Source: Limnanthes douglasii subsp. nivea (taxonomy: Eukaryota; Streptophyta; Magnoliopsida; Brassicales; Limnanthaceae). Taken from it: a stretch of DNA of 64,000 nt. Positions 12,451 through 24,017 of the stretch are shown here, piece by piece. Both the position numbers and the translations under genes were made by a program. Location: contig JAUPFV010000004.1 in the NCBI GenBank assembly GCA_036936605.1, forward strand, positions 141,032,973 through 141,096,972, read 5' to 3'. Position 1 is the stretch's first letter. Each line of letters begins with the position of its first letter. The notes below the pieces were generated by a model. The model was not told where the DNA came from. It worked only from the letters and a program-made list of their open reading frames with translations, and ran no database searches.

Positions 12451-13132
12451 TATCATTTAAGACTCAAAACCCAAACTATTATCCATTTACGACCTTTGTT
12501 TTCATTATTCTTTGAGAGAGATTCCGTTTTAGTTAAATATTTACTAACCCACTAATTCCTTAAATACCCTTGTTCATTTATATAACAGGTTTTTAGATTC
12601 ACACTTCATCTTTTTTTTCCAATTTTCTTTCTCTCTATACGTGAATAGAACACCTCTAATGTTAGGCGATTTTTTTATTTATTTTACTCAATTTTCTTGA
12701 TTTTATTTTGTTTTTATATGTTTTTTGTTGTGTTTTTAGTTGATTTTGAAGTTTGATTTTGGATATATGTTTAGATAAGTGGATTTGTGTGTGGTAAGTC
12801 GTATTTTGATTTCGGAATACTAGAAGTACTCGAGATATGTTTTTGTTTCTGATTCTTGGTATTTATCTGGTTTTTACGTTGCTAATGTAGTTTATTTGTT
12901 GTATTTCAGTTAATTTTTCGTCGATTTTAGTATGTTTTGAGTTTCTGAGATTTTGGTGTCGAGTAAAATGGCTCAGGGAAGAAGATGCAAAACCTTTGTA
13001 TCTGTACCTACTCAGAGTTGCGAAATGTTTAATTCTTCTCGAATGGTAGATGCAAAAAACACGTTTTTGATAGATGCGAAACGTTATTTGTTCTAATTTT
13101 TTTTTTGTAATTCATAACATATCATGAATGGT

Positions 13133-13215
13133 ACTAGTTTGTTCGTATTAAAAAACAAAACCAACGGTATTTTCGGATTTTTTTTTGAGTTACGGTTTAA
13201 AAAAGATACAGACTT
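13133..13215 (+). repeat. Dispersed 90-bp repeat, copy 1
   Basis: The unit starts CTAGTTTTGTTCGT, continues AAAAAACAAAACCAA then GGTATTTTCGGATTTTTTT, and ends GAGTTACGGTTTAAAA. Related copies lie at 13606-13700, 35613-35705 and 35932-36030. Here the copies lie on either side of the minisatellite and are preceded by the shared word CATATCATGAATGGTA. Confidence 0.75.
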
Positions 13216-13241
13216 TTAAAGTTTTAAAAAAAATTTAAGGT

Positions 13242-13540
13242 TTCGCGAAGAAGATGTGAAACCTTCTTCGTTACGATAGATGCGAAACCTGTTTTGTTGT
13301 GTCAGATGCGAACCTTCTTTATTTTGCTAGATGTGTAACCTTCTTTATTTTGATAGATGTTAAACCTTCTTTATTTTGATAGATGCGAAACCTCCTTTGT
13401 TTTGATAGATGTGAAACTTTTTTTATTTTGATATATGCGAAACCTTCTTTATTTTGCTAGATGAGAAACCTTTTTGTTTTGATAGATGCGAAACCTTATT
13501 TATTTTGATAGATGCGAAACCAGTAACTAGATGCGAAACC
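13242..13540 (+). repeat. Minisatellite, unit about 27 bp (GATGCGAAACC motif)
   Basis: About ten imperfect units of the form TTATTTTGATAGATGCGAAA plus CCTTCTT are arranged head to tail. The core GATGCGAAACC recurs with small changes (GATGTGAAACC, GATGAGAAACC), and single GATGCAAAACC-like words occur before the array from 12984. The units are diverged, so the array is not very recent. Confidence 0.85.
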
Positions 13541-13605
13541 ATATAACTGAGAAACGTGTGTAAAATATAATATTTTAAAAAAAATCAAAACATATCATGA
13601 ATGGT

Positions 13606-13700
13606 ACTAGTTTTGTTCGTCTTAAAAAAAACAAAATCAATGGTATTTTCGGACTCTTTTTTCGAGTTACGGTTTAAAAGATACAGACCTTTAAAAATTA
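13606..13700 (+). repeat. Dispersed 90-bp repeat, copy 2
   Basis: Same unit as at 13133, with AAAACAAAATCAATGG and GAGTTACGGTTTAAAAGATA. It is again preceded by CATATCATGAATGGTA at 13591. Confidence 0.75.
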
Positions 13701-13839
13701 AAATAAAAAAAAACAAAGAAAGAGAAGTTGGTTACTGTATTTTATATAGAAGGGTATTTAAAGTATAAAGTCTCTTAAAATTTTTAGGTCTTTATCCGTA
13801 ATAGGTTTGTTGAATGAGTCTTTATTGGTAAGTCTCCTT

Positions 13840-14220
13840 AAATTAAATTTATTTAGAAATAATAAAATGTATCCATAAATAGTAATCACTCGCTTTTCTT
13901 TTTTCTTTCACCAAAAAATTGTTTTTATTTTCTTGAGGATCGAAATGAGAGTTTGTACATATTTGAGGATGAAATTAAATTTTACACTTCTTCAAAAGTT
14001 TGGCAGATCTAATTTGAATCATCTAACTCTAGTTAATTAGCCACCCAAGTAACAACTTACTCCTTCTTCATCGAAATTTTCCTTTCCACATCCTCTTTCT
14101 TTCTGATTTTTCCTCTTTTCTGCTTGACTTGCTAACCTATTCTATTTCATGTTGTATTCTCCTCCAAAACTCAATCTTTTTCCTTATACATCTGCATTCA
14201 AATTTAAATAAATTGTAATA
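13840..14220. other. Spacer before the split LINE
   Basis: Pyrimidine-rich and AT-rich sequence with no frame or repeat that can be named. Confidence 0.5.
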
Positions 14221-14918
14221 TAGAAGAAAATTGCTTGAAAGAATTACTCAGAACTGGAATTGATGTATCCCAATCTGATACTTTCAAGAAGCACAATAGC
14301 TAGTAACTGATTTGGAGCATTGAAATGTGAAAAAATAGCTTTTTCTTTCCATTTCAATATCCACTTCGCGGGCCAGTCTGCAGCTCTGTTTTGAACTCTG
14401 GAGACAAATTTTATAGTCATCGAAGGCATAATCAGTTTCATGCAAATCGAAATAAGAGAATGAGTGTACCAAAGGCTTTTTTCTTTTTGCTAAAATGTTG
14501 ATTAGAGTTTGGCAATCCGATTCTATGTCTATTTTAGTCCAGTTATTCTCCATGCAGATTAACAGGCCTTCAAACAGAGCTCACGTTCAGCCATTAGAGG
14601 GGAAAACTTGCAAGTTTTGCTTAAGCGATTAACAATATCTCATTTACTGTTTCTGAACATCATTCCTCCACTTGATTCTCCATTTTGAAGACAAGCAGCA
14701 TCAATGTTCAACTTCAGCCTTCCTCTGTCAAAAGCAATCCATTTCAGGTAAAAAAAATTATATCTGTCATTTATGGAAAGAGAGCAAAGATAGGAGCCTG
14801 CATCAATGGTCTTAGACCAATGTTTTCTTTTTAGAATTTTTTATGTATTCAAGCTAATAAGAATTTTATTGATAAAATTGATAGTAATAGAAGTAGAGAC
14901 TCTAGTATTTTTAAACTT
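14221..14918 (-). pseudogene. LINE remnant, RNase H part (left piece of a LINE split by element A)
   Basis: On the minus strand, 14570-14740 encodes GRLKLNIDAACLQNGESSGG and MMFRNSK, the start of an RNase H domain with the first catalytic Asp. 14284-14553 and 14244-14441 encode its later part (WTKIDIESDCQTLINIL, VQNRAADWPAKWILKW, LLAIVLLESIRLGYINSSSE). The preceding zf-RVT part of the same LINE is found at 24665-25173, beyond element A. This shows that A inserted between the two domains. Confidence 0.8.
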
Positions 14919-14923
14919 AGTAT
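14919..14923. repeat. Target-site duplication of element A (left)
   Basis: AGTAT directly precedes the LTR and recurs directly after the right LTR at 24660-24664. Confidence 0.9.
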
Positions 14924-15351
14924 TGATGAGGATAATAATCGCCTTAGGGTAGGCTGGTAATTTTAGTTGGTGTTTTAAGGTGGTGTGTGGGTGTTTAAGT
15001 GCTTAAGGTAGAGAGTAGAGAGATAATTAAGCAGCTTGGTAGCAGTTAATTCTCATTACCTGTAGTTAATGCAGGTGGTTGGGTATTTATACCCTGATGT
15101 TTGGGCCCTTATGGGCTTTCGGGTCATGTTTAATGGACCCGGGTCATGTTCAAAGACCCATGAGCTCTAAGTAGGAGAGCAAGTAGCTTAGTCAAGAAGT
15201 GTTTAGGTTTTTTAGTACTTTTGTCATAGTTCGAACAGTCCTGTGGTCATAGTGTTCAAAATGATTTGTCCGGTCCATGTGATCTGCCCGGTCCGGAGGC
15301 TTTGGACTGATCTGTCCGTGTCTGGGGAGCATGCTGAATTCGGACTCATCA
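14924..15351 (-). repeat. Element A left LTR (3' LTR in sense)
   Basis: The 428-bp repeat runs from TGATGAGGATAATAATCG to GAATTCGGACTCATCA. It contains GGTATTTATACC-type sequence near 15085-15102, which on the minus strand is a TATAAATA box. CCGG-containing words such as TCCGGTCC and GTCCGGAGG cluster in its inner third. Confidence 0.93.
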
Positions 15352-15355
15352 GGAG

Positions 15356-15365
15356 CCCCTTTTTT
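15356..15365 (-). other. Element A polypurine tract
   Basis: On the minus strand AAAAAAGGGG lies four bases before the 3' LTR. It is the expected position of the plus-strand primer of an LTR retrotransposon. Element B has the identical tract at 25610-25619. Confidence 0.8.
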
Positions 15366-15680
15366 AGGTGTTTGAGAAAGTATTCTTGTCAGAGACCTAA
15401 AAAACAGTTCGATGTTAGAAGTAGTTTTCAATCCGGACAGGTCTATGGGTTTACCCGGACAGATAAAGCTTCACGAATTCAAAACGGTTTTTGCCAGAGT
15501 TCGTGGGACACGTGTCGCTTTCTGATTGGTTGCTCCAGCCGTTTTTTCACCTTGAATTTCGAACCCACCTTCTTCGAAAAGCAACCTCTTTAATTACAGA
15601 TGATGATATCAGCGCCGTCTTTTAATCATTGCCAAACTTTTCGAATTCTCCTAGGAATCAACTTCCTTTTTTAGTTTTAC

Positions 15681-15687
15681 TATAAAT
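15681..15687 (+). promoter_or_regulatory. TATA-like box of the element A opposite-strand gene
   Basis: TATAAAT lies 124 bases before the ATG at 15805, outside the LTR. A pyrimidine-rich CTTTCTCTCTCTAAAGCAAA leader follows, which in A is duplicated in tandem (about 15730-15786). Element B keeps the same box at 25934, with one leader unit. Confidence 0.5.
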
Positions 15688-15804
15688 TCAGACTCACTTT
15701 CTACTGTTTTATTATCTCTTTCATATTTACTTAGAGCTTTCTCTCTCTAAAGCAAATTTACTTAGAGCTTTCTCTCTCTAAAGCAAAGATTTTCTTGGTA
15801 GTTT

Positions 15805-18771
15805 ATGTTTACAGCAAGGACTGCATTGATAAAAGGCGGGTGGCTCAACCTTTCTGAGTTGGAGAAGGCACAAAAAGTCGAGAAGGAAAGACGAATCGCA
15901 ACAGGGTTACCTACCTCGCCTGTCGATAGACCAATCTCCTCTGCTATAGAGTCAGATCGAGGCTCGTCCTCTTCTAAAGGTACTAAGCCCAAAAAACTAT
16001 TTCAATCCACTCTCTCCCCCATAGTCTCTGGTTCCTCAGTTCAGGAGTCAGTGCCTACTGTCGAGCCAGGAGTTACAGTCACAAGTTTTAGGAAACCTTC
16101 TCCTTTTCTCGCAATGGGATCAGACACAGAGCACTCTCCGGAGAAACTGTTTGTTAAGAAGACAAGCCGGCTGGTTAAGGGGCAAGCCTCCAAGAACACT
16201 CCCTCAAAATCGGGGGCAAAAAATAGCAGCTCTGGGTCTGGAGTGCCTATCAGAGCTCCCCGGGAAAGGCCATCTGGTCCGGAGGCTAGCAACCCAGCAC
16301 TTAAGAGAGACCTCTGCCTCAGAGCCCCAGCCTGAGGCTAGAAGTCAAGGAAACATTGAAATCCAGCAGTCCGGAAGCCAGGCTGAGCCAAGTTTGAACC
16401 CTCCCCGGACCACTGCCACTGATATTCCCCCAACGATCATGGAGGAAAGAATGGAGGACTCTGCTGAAGAAGTCCCTTTCGAGTCTGAGTCCTCCGACCA
16501 GACAAGTAATACAGCTGCTGCCAAAAAAGTTAAAGGCAAATAAAAACTGTGCTTGAGGCATCCGGAGCTGCCGGAGTGTCTCGAGGGGAAGGTAGGGCCT
16601 TGTTTTCACAGGGTCGAACTTAAATATCTCTTGGCCTTACAGAAGACCAAGTATGCCTTTATCCATACTGCTGATCTGGGTCGAATGCGCACAAAATGGG
16701 GAAAACGTGAAGATAAGGATTCCCATAGATCCTAAAACTCCTATGGATTGCAAGCTGAACGAAATAGTCATCTTCACGGAGCTATTTGATTGGGGACTCA
16801 GATTCCCATTAGACCCAGAGATTGTCAGATATTTTCATCTGGTCAAACTCTGTCCGAGCCAGCTGAGCCCCAACGGTTGGTATACTCTAATGTCATGCAT
16901 CATGGCATCAAGGCTGTCCGAGATCCCTCTTCATATGGAAGAATTTACAGCAGTGGCCAATCTTTGCAAACATCACCAATTCCCCTTCTACCACTTCAAT
17001 ATGGGGGACAGTTTCAAAGCTGTTAATGATCTGTTGGAGTCTGAGAGCAAATGGAGGAGCCAGTTTTTGTTCGTCAGTGGCGCTTGGGAAAACGGAAAGA
17101 AGATCAAGGCCGGAGAGAACCCAAGCCTCCTCAGAAGCAGGTGGAGGAGTGACCGTAAGTCTCCCACTTTAAATCTTTGTCTACTTTTTCCTTCTTAAAG
17201 TTGGTCTGAATTAACTGGCCTCTCTTTTGTCTTGACAGAACTGCCTAAGGAGTTCGGTGATTACTTGAAGGCTGGACAGGTTACCTGTGGCAGGATCAAT
17301 ATCCTGGGCTGCTGAGGAATGGGGGAACCGATTCCATGCTGCCTTCACCAGTGGAAACCTGGCAAGGTCTCACCTGTGGAACACCACAGGTCGGAGAGAC
17401 CTGACTTGGGAGGAGCTCACCACCCAGCCTTCTGCGGACACTGTGCTTAAGAGGTCCCATGAACCAGATGGGATATTCTTTCTACCTGGCCGGGCCAAAG
17501 CCCCAAGCAAAATGAAGGGCAAGAAGATAGGCAAAAAGGTGGCAAGTGATGCTGAGAATGATGCTCCAACAGGCCCGGAGGGGCCGGCCCAAAGCCAAAT
17601 CGATGCTGCTCTCTTGCAAGTGGTGGAGCAAGAGACCGAAAGGCAGGAAGCAGACCTTTCTCCAAGGGCTCCCAAGAGGATTCGCAAACAAGAAGGTGAA
17701 GGCGCAGACCGGGAGGCCAAGAAGTAAAAGACTTCAAAGGGAGATGAGCTTGCTCTCCGGGATCCGGAGCCTTCTTTCCAAGCTGACCCTTCTGACCCAA
17801 CGCAGGCCGAAGAGATCCCAAGGGACTTTCATACCGATGAGGTGGAGGGGGGAGATCTCAACATCGATGAAGTAGACATCACCGGTCTAGGTGAGCTTGG
17901 TGAATACTTCCTCAGCCTCCCCAGAGATGAATTCGCAGGGCCTTATATTCCTCCGAGCAGCTCCAATACGGTCAACTTCAATGGTAAGACTTTCATTGTT
18001 TCTAGTGAAAAGGACACCATAGCCCACTCCTTGCTGAGTAATGTGCAGCCGGTACTTACACTGGAGAGACAAGTTCGGGGTCAAGCAGACATCATCAAAG
18101 ACCTTAAGTCTGAGAAGGAAAAGCTGTCCGAAGACCTTCGCACTGCTACTGCCAATGCTGACATGCTAAAGGAGGCAAACGAGGAGCTGAAGAGGAATCA
18201 AGAGGAAAGCACCACAAAGGTTGCCACTCTAGAGGAAACCATTAGAGACCTCCGGGAGAAGCTGTCTGGTGTAGAGAAAGATCTTACTGCCTCAAAAGAA
18301 GAGACCAAGGCAAAGGACAAGACTATCACCAACTTGACCACTGACAAGATTACTCTTGAGAATGCAGTGTCCAAGGCTGCCGAGGAGAAAACCGCTTTGT
18401 TAAGGGATCAAGAGGCTACAATCAATGCCACGATCAATGCCTATGCCAACCAGATGATTAAAAGCGAAGAGCTATTGCTTGAGAAGGTGAGGTCTGATGT
18501 GGTTCTACTCTTTCATGAAAAATTTCCGAAGAGGAACCTAGGGGACTTGTGGCTTTATGTAGACGATGATGACCTTCCTCATCATACAATGGGCGAAGAG
18601 GATCAGTATGGAGTCTCCAGTGCGTCCTCATCCGATGATGAAGAGAGGACCGGAGAGAGCCCAGACGAGGAGGAAAATGATCCCAAAGGCAAGAAGGTAG
18701 TCGAAGGGAAAAGCGACTTTAAGGGCAAGAAGGCAGATGAAGGTGAGCCATCTTCAAAGGCTCAACCTTAG
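15805..18771 (+). pseudogene. Opposite-strand gene of element A (Transposase_28-like plus coiled coil), spliced, broken
   Basis: The gene runs against gag-pol. Exon 1 is 15805-17154 and exon 2 is 17239-18771, joined by an 84-nt intron with GTAAGT and TTGACAG ends; splicing gives D-Q-L-P-K-E across the junction. Exon 1 encodes a Ser/Pro-rich region and then a domain with FDWGLRFPLDPEIVRYFHLV and LSPNGWYTLMSCIM, resembling Pfam PF04195. Exon 2 encodes WAAEEWGNRFHAAF, then a long Glu/Lys coiled coil and an acidic tail. Compared with B it has a 2-nt deletion near 16298, a nonsense codon at 16541, an 8-nt deletion near 16700, a 1-nt insertion near 17302 and a stop near 17725. The function of such proteins is unknown; the Pfam name 'transposase' is not evidence of catalysis. 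Confidence 0.85.
17155..17238 (+). other. Intron in the element A opposite-strand gene
   Basis: The 84-nt intron starts GTAAGTCTCCCAC and ends TTTTGTCTTGACAG after a T-rich stretch. Length and position are identical in B (27399-27482), and the frames on both sides join only if it is removed. Confidence 0.85.
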
Positions 18772-19263
18772 CCTACAATCTACTTTGTTTATTTTTCATT
18801 CAAACTAAAATCCTTGGAAGGCCAAGGCACTCTTTTTGTAATGGTGTCCGGTGCTCGACCGGAAAGGTTTTTTGTGTTGTATCTTGACTATTTAAAAGTC
18901 CTTGGAAGGCCAAGGCAATTTTAAGTTGTTTATCTCAATGAATATCTCTGTTCTATACAACCATCATCTTCTTTCATTGTTCGTTTTAATTTTGATAGCC
19001 AGAGTTTAAGTAGCCTTTAGTTGTTGTATTGTGAGAGAGTTTAAATTCTCCGGCTAGAGTTTAAATAGCCCTTAGATATTTCAGTCCGGATAGTATGACA
19101 AGGGATAAAACTTTAAAAACACTTAGAAAATTTTTAAGAAGGCATCGAACTTTATTCAACCACCCGGACACCTCATTAAAATCTCCCCGTGCCACCAGGG
19201 AGGAAAGAGTATGCCCCCAAATATTTACATGGTTGTTTAAACAAGTAAATATTTACACAAGTG
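18772..19263. other. Convergent 3' region between opposite-strand gene and integrase, element A
   Basis: About 490 bp without a coding frame lie between the stops of the two convergent genes. CCTTGGAAGGCCAAGGCA occurs twice (near 18811 and 18901) and is a short palindrome-like hairpin. The words GAGTTTAAGTAGCC and GAGTTTAAATAGCC are also repeated. This is where the 3' ends of both transcripts would be expected. Confidence 0.5.
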
Positions 19264-21708
19264 CTATTCCAAGTATATCCGGAGATGCTCAATATTCCAA
19301 GGATGAGTTAGAACTCTGCCCTTTTTGTCTTCCAACCAATAAGTTCCAGGCTTGATTCTTTCAACCACTATATACGGACCCTCCCAAGTTGGGGCCAGCT
19401 TTCCGAAGAGCTTTTCTTTAGTGTGTAAGAAGACCTTCCTTAATACTTTGTCCCATGGTTGGAAATCTCTTCTTTTAACTTTGGAAGCAAACCTGCTCCT
19501 CATCAAGCCCTGACAGTGTGCAACTCTAAGGTGAGCTTTAACCCGTCTTTCTTCTATCAAATCAAGTTGACTTCTGATTGCCATCTCATTAGCGTGTTCG
19601 GAGAAGTTGTGAACACGAAAGGAAGGGAGAGTTGCCTCTATGGGAGCTACTGCATCCATCCCATAGACCAAGGCAAAGGGTGATTCTTGTGTAGCAGCCC
19701 CAGGTGTTGTCCGGTAGGCCCACAAGACCTCTTGTAAATAACTAGGCCACTTCCCAGCAGCCCCTTCCAAATTCTTCTTTAAACCGGACAGTATAGTTCT
19801 ATTAGCCACTTCAACTTGCCCATTTGCTTGTGGGTGGAAAGGCGAAGAAAAACAATACGGTATACCCCTTGAGGCACAGAAGCTCTCCATTTCTCTATTG
19901 TCGAACTGTTGCCCATTGTCTGTTGTTATTTTTTGTGGGACACCGAATCTGCAACATATGTTGGATAGAATGAATTTTATGACAGCTTTTAATGTTGTCC
20001 CTGCCAGGGGGGCTGCTTCTATCCACTTCGAGAAGTAGTATACGGCCACAATTATAGTTTTACGCCCTCCGGACGCCACAGGGAGAGGCCCTACCAAATC
20101 CAATCCCCATCGAGCAAAAGGAATGGGCTCAGAAATTGACTCTAAAGGAATGGCTGGTACATGAATTTCATTGTTGTACCTCTGGCATGGATCACACCTC
20201 CTCACCAATTCCTTAGCATCTTTCATGATTGATGGCCAATAGTATCCGGAGAGTAACACTCTTCTTGTTAAAGCTCTAAATCCACAATGGGCTGATCCCT
20301 CACCATCATGTAGTTCGGAGAGGACTACTTGTGACTCTTCATCCCCCAAACAACGCAGGAGATGTTTACTGTAGGATTTTTTGTACAACACTTCTCTCAA
20401 TATGATGAAACCACGAGCCTTGTGTTTCAACGTTCTGGCTTGTGACTTATCTGGAGGCACGACACCATCGGAGAGATATTGTAGGAGAGGAAACCTCCAG
20501 TCTTGAGGCTGTTTCACTTGTATTTCAAGAATTTCTTCTTCTTTACCCTTACTAAGTTGAATAGAGGGGCTTTCGAGCACATGGATCCATGGATATGACT
20601 CCGTATATGCTATGGTTGCCAATGAGTCTGCTAGCTCATTTTCTGCCCGGGGAATGTGCTCATAGACAACAGCTTTAAATTTAAGTGCTTCATTTTTGAG
20701 GAGGAGTAAATACTTCACAAGTTGCTCCTTTCTAGCCTCAGATTGGCCTAAGGCATGGTGGATAAGCAATTGGGAGTCACTTAGCAGCTTGACCCTTTTA
20801 GCCCCACAAATGTAGGCTAACTTTAACCCAGCTATAGCCGCTTCGTATTCGGACTCGTTATTAGATGCCCTGAAAGCAAAACAAATAGCCTGGTACATCT
20901 TGTCTCCATATGGGGAAGTTAAACATATTCCTGCACCACATCCCATAGTGCTAGATCCACCGTCTGTTCGGACGATCCACATTTTCTTATCTTTTATATC
21001 AGTAGCTTGCTCTGAATCCCTATCGTAGTGGAATTCAACCAAAAAATCAGCCACAGATTGGGCTTTGACTGCTGTCCGGGAAGCAAAGTCTATGTCGAAG
21101 TCCCCCAACTCTACTGACCACTTAGTCATTCTGCTCGAAATGTCTGCTTTTTGAAGGAAATTTTTTAAGGGAAAAGAGGTCCGGACGATGATAGGATGAG
21201 CCTGGAAATAAGGCCTCATCTTCCTTACAGCTATCACCAGGGCTAATTCCAATTTTTCAAGTTTCAAGTAACGCTTCTCAGCCTCTATCAAGCTTTTGCT
21301 GACATAGTATACTGGATGGGGCTGACCATCGACCTCTCTTATCAGCACAGCACTGATGGCACAACTCGAAACTGCCAAATATACAAAGAGAGTCTCCCCA
21401 TCAACTGGTTTGAACAAAGTTTTAGGGGAGGACAGGTGTTTCTTGATTTCATTGAAAGCCTCATCACACTGTGGGGTCCAATCGAACCCCTTTGCACCCT
21501 TCAAAGTTTGAAAGAAAGGAGCACACCTGTCCGAAGACCTCGAGATAAATCTGTTTAAGGCAGCTAATCTCCCCGTTAATCGCTGTACTTCTTTAATGTT
21601 TCGAGGAGGCTCCATTTGGAATAGAGCATTGAGCTGGTCCGGATCGGGCTGTATTCCATGTTCACTTATAATATAACCTAGAAACTTCCCGGACTGCTCC
21701 GAACACAC
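19264..21708 (-). pseudogene. Element A pol: RNase H, second RNase H and integrase (814-codon open frame)
   Basis: The open frame begins at the RT tail (SGKFLGYIISEHGIQPDPDQ). RNase H follows (FVYLAVSSCAISAVL, KLEKLELALVIAVRKM). A second RNase H follows with TDGGSSTMGCGAG, NNESEYEAAIAGLK, SDSQLLIHH and ENELADSLA, so all four acidic residues are present. Integrase has the HHCC zinc module (ELHDGEGSAHCGFRAL, CDPCQRY) and the DDE core (GLDLVGPLP, TTDNGQQF, ANGQVEVANR), and ends in the GPY-like KVLRKV and EGPYIVVERI stretch. No chromodomain is seen. The N-terminal part is cut from RT by a 2-nt deletion near 21698. Tandem RNase H domains place the element in the Tat clade. Confidence 0.92.
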
Positions 21709-22487
21709 ACTTTTCAGGGTTTAACTTCAAATTTACTTTCACCAAGTTGGTAAAAGTTTCTTGGAGATCGGACAAGTGCAACTGCTCATCTACACTTTTT
21801 ACCATCATATCGTCAATGTATACTTCCATATTTCTTCCAATTTGATCAGCAAATGCCTTGTTGACTAACCTCTGATAAGTAGCCCCAACATTTTTCAAAC
21901 CAAATGGCATCACCTTGTAGCAATGAAGCACCCTGTCAGTGACAAACGTAGTATGCTCTTGATCCTTTGGATCTACTTGAATCTGATTGTACCCGGATAA
22001 GGCATCCATAAAGGAAAGCAGCTTGTTCCCAGAGGTAGAGTCTACTAACTGATCTATCCGGGGGACCGGATACAAGTCTTTTGGGCAAGCTCTATTGAGA
22101 TCTGTGAAATCAATGCACATGCGCCACTTGCCATTCTTCTTTTTTACCAAGACAGGATTGGCAGTCCACAAAGGGTATTGAGATTCCTTGATGTGCCCCA
22201 TCTTTGTGAGTCTGTCAACCTCTTGCACAATGACATCAGCCTTTTCTTTAGAAAAAAGCTCTTCTTTTTTGAACCACTGGAGCTACATCTCTCCGGACGG
22301 ATAAGTGGTGTGATATCACTTCTGATGGAACCCCAGTAACATCAGCATTGCACCAAGCAAAAACGTGCTGATGGTCTTTCAAAAACTTCAACATTTCCTT
22401 TTTCAACATTGGTGGCATCTTAAACCCTATCTTGACACTTTTACCATCTTCTAAACAGTGAGTTTCAACCTCTTCGATCGGTATCAA
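21662..22487 (-). pseudogene. Element A reverse transcriptase, frameshifted
   Basis: 22248-22487 encodes the region before RT (IPIEEVETHCLEDGKSVKIG). One extra A in GAAAAAAGCTC near 22250, compared with B, shifts the frame. 21662-22228 then carries WTANPVLVKKKNGKWRMCID, DLYPVPRIDQLVD, MPFGLKNVGATYQRLVNKAF and the catalytic YIDDMMVKS. A 2-nt deletion near 21698 ends the frame before the RNase H part. Confidence 0.9.
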
Positions 22488-22550
22488 TACTCCAGGGGTC
22501 TCTCTGGGGTCATCAATTTCACCCTCACCCCCAGAAACCCCCTCAAACTG

Positions 22551-22553
22551 CTA
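22551..22553 (-). other. In-frame UAG between protease and RT, element A
   Basis: On the minus strand the frame reads ...INEQ, UAG, CAG UUU GAG..., and stays open on both sides. The identical arrangement is present in B at 31006-31008. Confidence 0.75.
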
Positions 22554-22707
22554 TTGTTCATTAATACGGATTGCCCCCAGCGTTCGAGAAGCCAGGGAAG
22601 TAGCATAGCATTCTCTTGCAATCTTTTGGCTGCTCCGGACGACTCCAACCTGTCCCTGAACAGCATACTTCAAGCACTGGTGAACTGTTGAAGCCACTGT
22701 ATGCATC

Positions 22708-23964
22708 CTAGAGAGCCAAGACCTCCCCTAGAATAGCATTATAGCAAGTGGGACAATCCACCACAATAAAGAGTATTCTGACCATTTTCTTGAATGGGCC
22801 CTTGCCCAATAACACATCTTCTTCGAACTCTTCGATCACATCTGCTGAGCTGCCTGTGAAGCCCACGATTGACCTGTCCGAATTCTGAATTACAGCTGGA
22901 TTTTTCATTTTCTTGTAAGTGGTTAGGAAAAGGATATTGGCTGAGCTTCCAGTATCCACCAAGATTCGTCTTATGTCATTGCTCCCTATAGATGCTCCTA
23001 TGACAACAGCATCCTCATGAGGGCCAGCAATGTCTCTCAAATCATCTTCATCAAAAACAATGAAGGAGAATGAGTTTGGTGACTGATAAGATGTCATGCC
23101 TCCTTCTAGCTGTGAGGCTAAAGTATGAACATGCCTCTTCCTTGAAGAAGCAGTAGGAGCTGTCATAGTGTCCCCTCCGAAAATTGTAAGCGAGTCGAAA
23201 AACTTAATGAGCCCGGAGACTGATCTAGAACATTCCTCTATAGCACCCACTCTGTTTCGAGTTGGATCAGGATCCAAGTATTCAGATTCCACGTCAAACC
23301 TTTCAACTATAACCATGGCCCCCTCCGGGGCAGCATTACTTGGGCCAACCCGGTGAGAGTTGTCTGGCCTGTTGCCTCCTCTTCTTTTAACATACGCTCC
23401 CAACTTTCCCCTCTCAATCAAGTTCTGAACTTCTTGTTTCAATGCTATGCAGTCATCAGTGGTATGGCCAATATCATTGTGATATTGGCAAAAAGAGTTG
23501 TTGCGATGCTCTCTGGGAGACTGCAGTGTTGCCGGTCTCCGGTAATGCACCTCATCCTTTGTTTTATCAAAAATGGTGGCCACAATTTCTTTTAACTCTG
23601 CGAACCACTCCTGTTGGACCCATGGCCCTCTTTTGTTTCTGGATTGCTGACTCTGAGCAGGAGCCACTGGCTGAGACTGAGCTTTTGCCCTACCATGCCC
23701 CTGTCCGGTCTCTCTTGCTTTGTTCCCGGACTGATTTTGATTTGGAGTTGGTGCCACTGGGGTAGACCTCACCTGCCTGTGCACCCTGGTTTTCTTTGTT
23801 TCATCAACATTTATCTGTTTGCCAACCTGATTCAGCAACCCTCCCCATGTCATGGCCTTCTTTCTGGTCACTGAATCAGCCAGATTGCCTGGGTTCAAAC
23901 CTTGCCTTAGGGATGCTATTGCCACTTGTTCGAAGCAATCAGCCAACCCATTTTTGGTGTTCAC
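22708..23964 (-). pseudogene. Element A gag C-terminal half and aspartic protease
   Basis: This frame has the Tat-type knuckle FCQYHNDIGHTTDDCIALKQ and the protease motif ILVDTGSSANILFL. It starts within the gag region NTKNGLADCFEQVAIASLRQ. An extra C in GACCTCCCCTAGAAT near 22729, compared with B, ends it after YNAILG. Gag coats the RNA genome; the protease would cut the polyprotein in the particle. Confidence 0.88.
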
Positions 23965-24017
23965 AAAACGACTTATATATTCTTTTAAGGACTCATTTGG
24001 TTCCTGGGCACAATGGA

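Larger units (their letters stand above)
12455..13835. repeat. Non-coding element with imperfect inverted ends (MULE-like?)
   Basis: The left end contains AAGACTCAAAACCCAAACTA, then CTTAAATACCCTTGTT about 80 bases inward. The right end, read on the minus strand, contains AAGACTCATTCAACAAACCT and then CTTTAAATACCCTTCTATA at a similar spacing. These look like diverged terminal inverted repeats of roughly 100-150 bp. No target duplication could be fixed. The inside holds the minisatellite at 13242-13540 and two copies of a 90-bp repeat, and no protein-coding sequence. Confidence 0.45.

Noticed and set aside
17370..17821. Long minus-strand frames over the opposite-strand gene exon 2 (also at 27476-28294)
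   Set aside because: They are reverse-frame shadows; the plus frame carries the conserved motifs and the intron.
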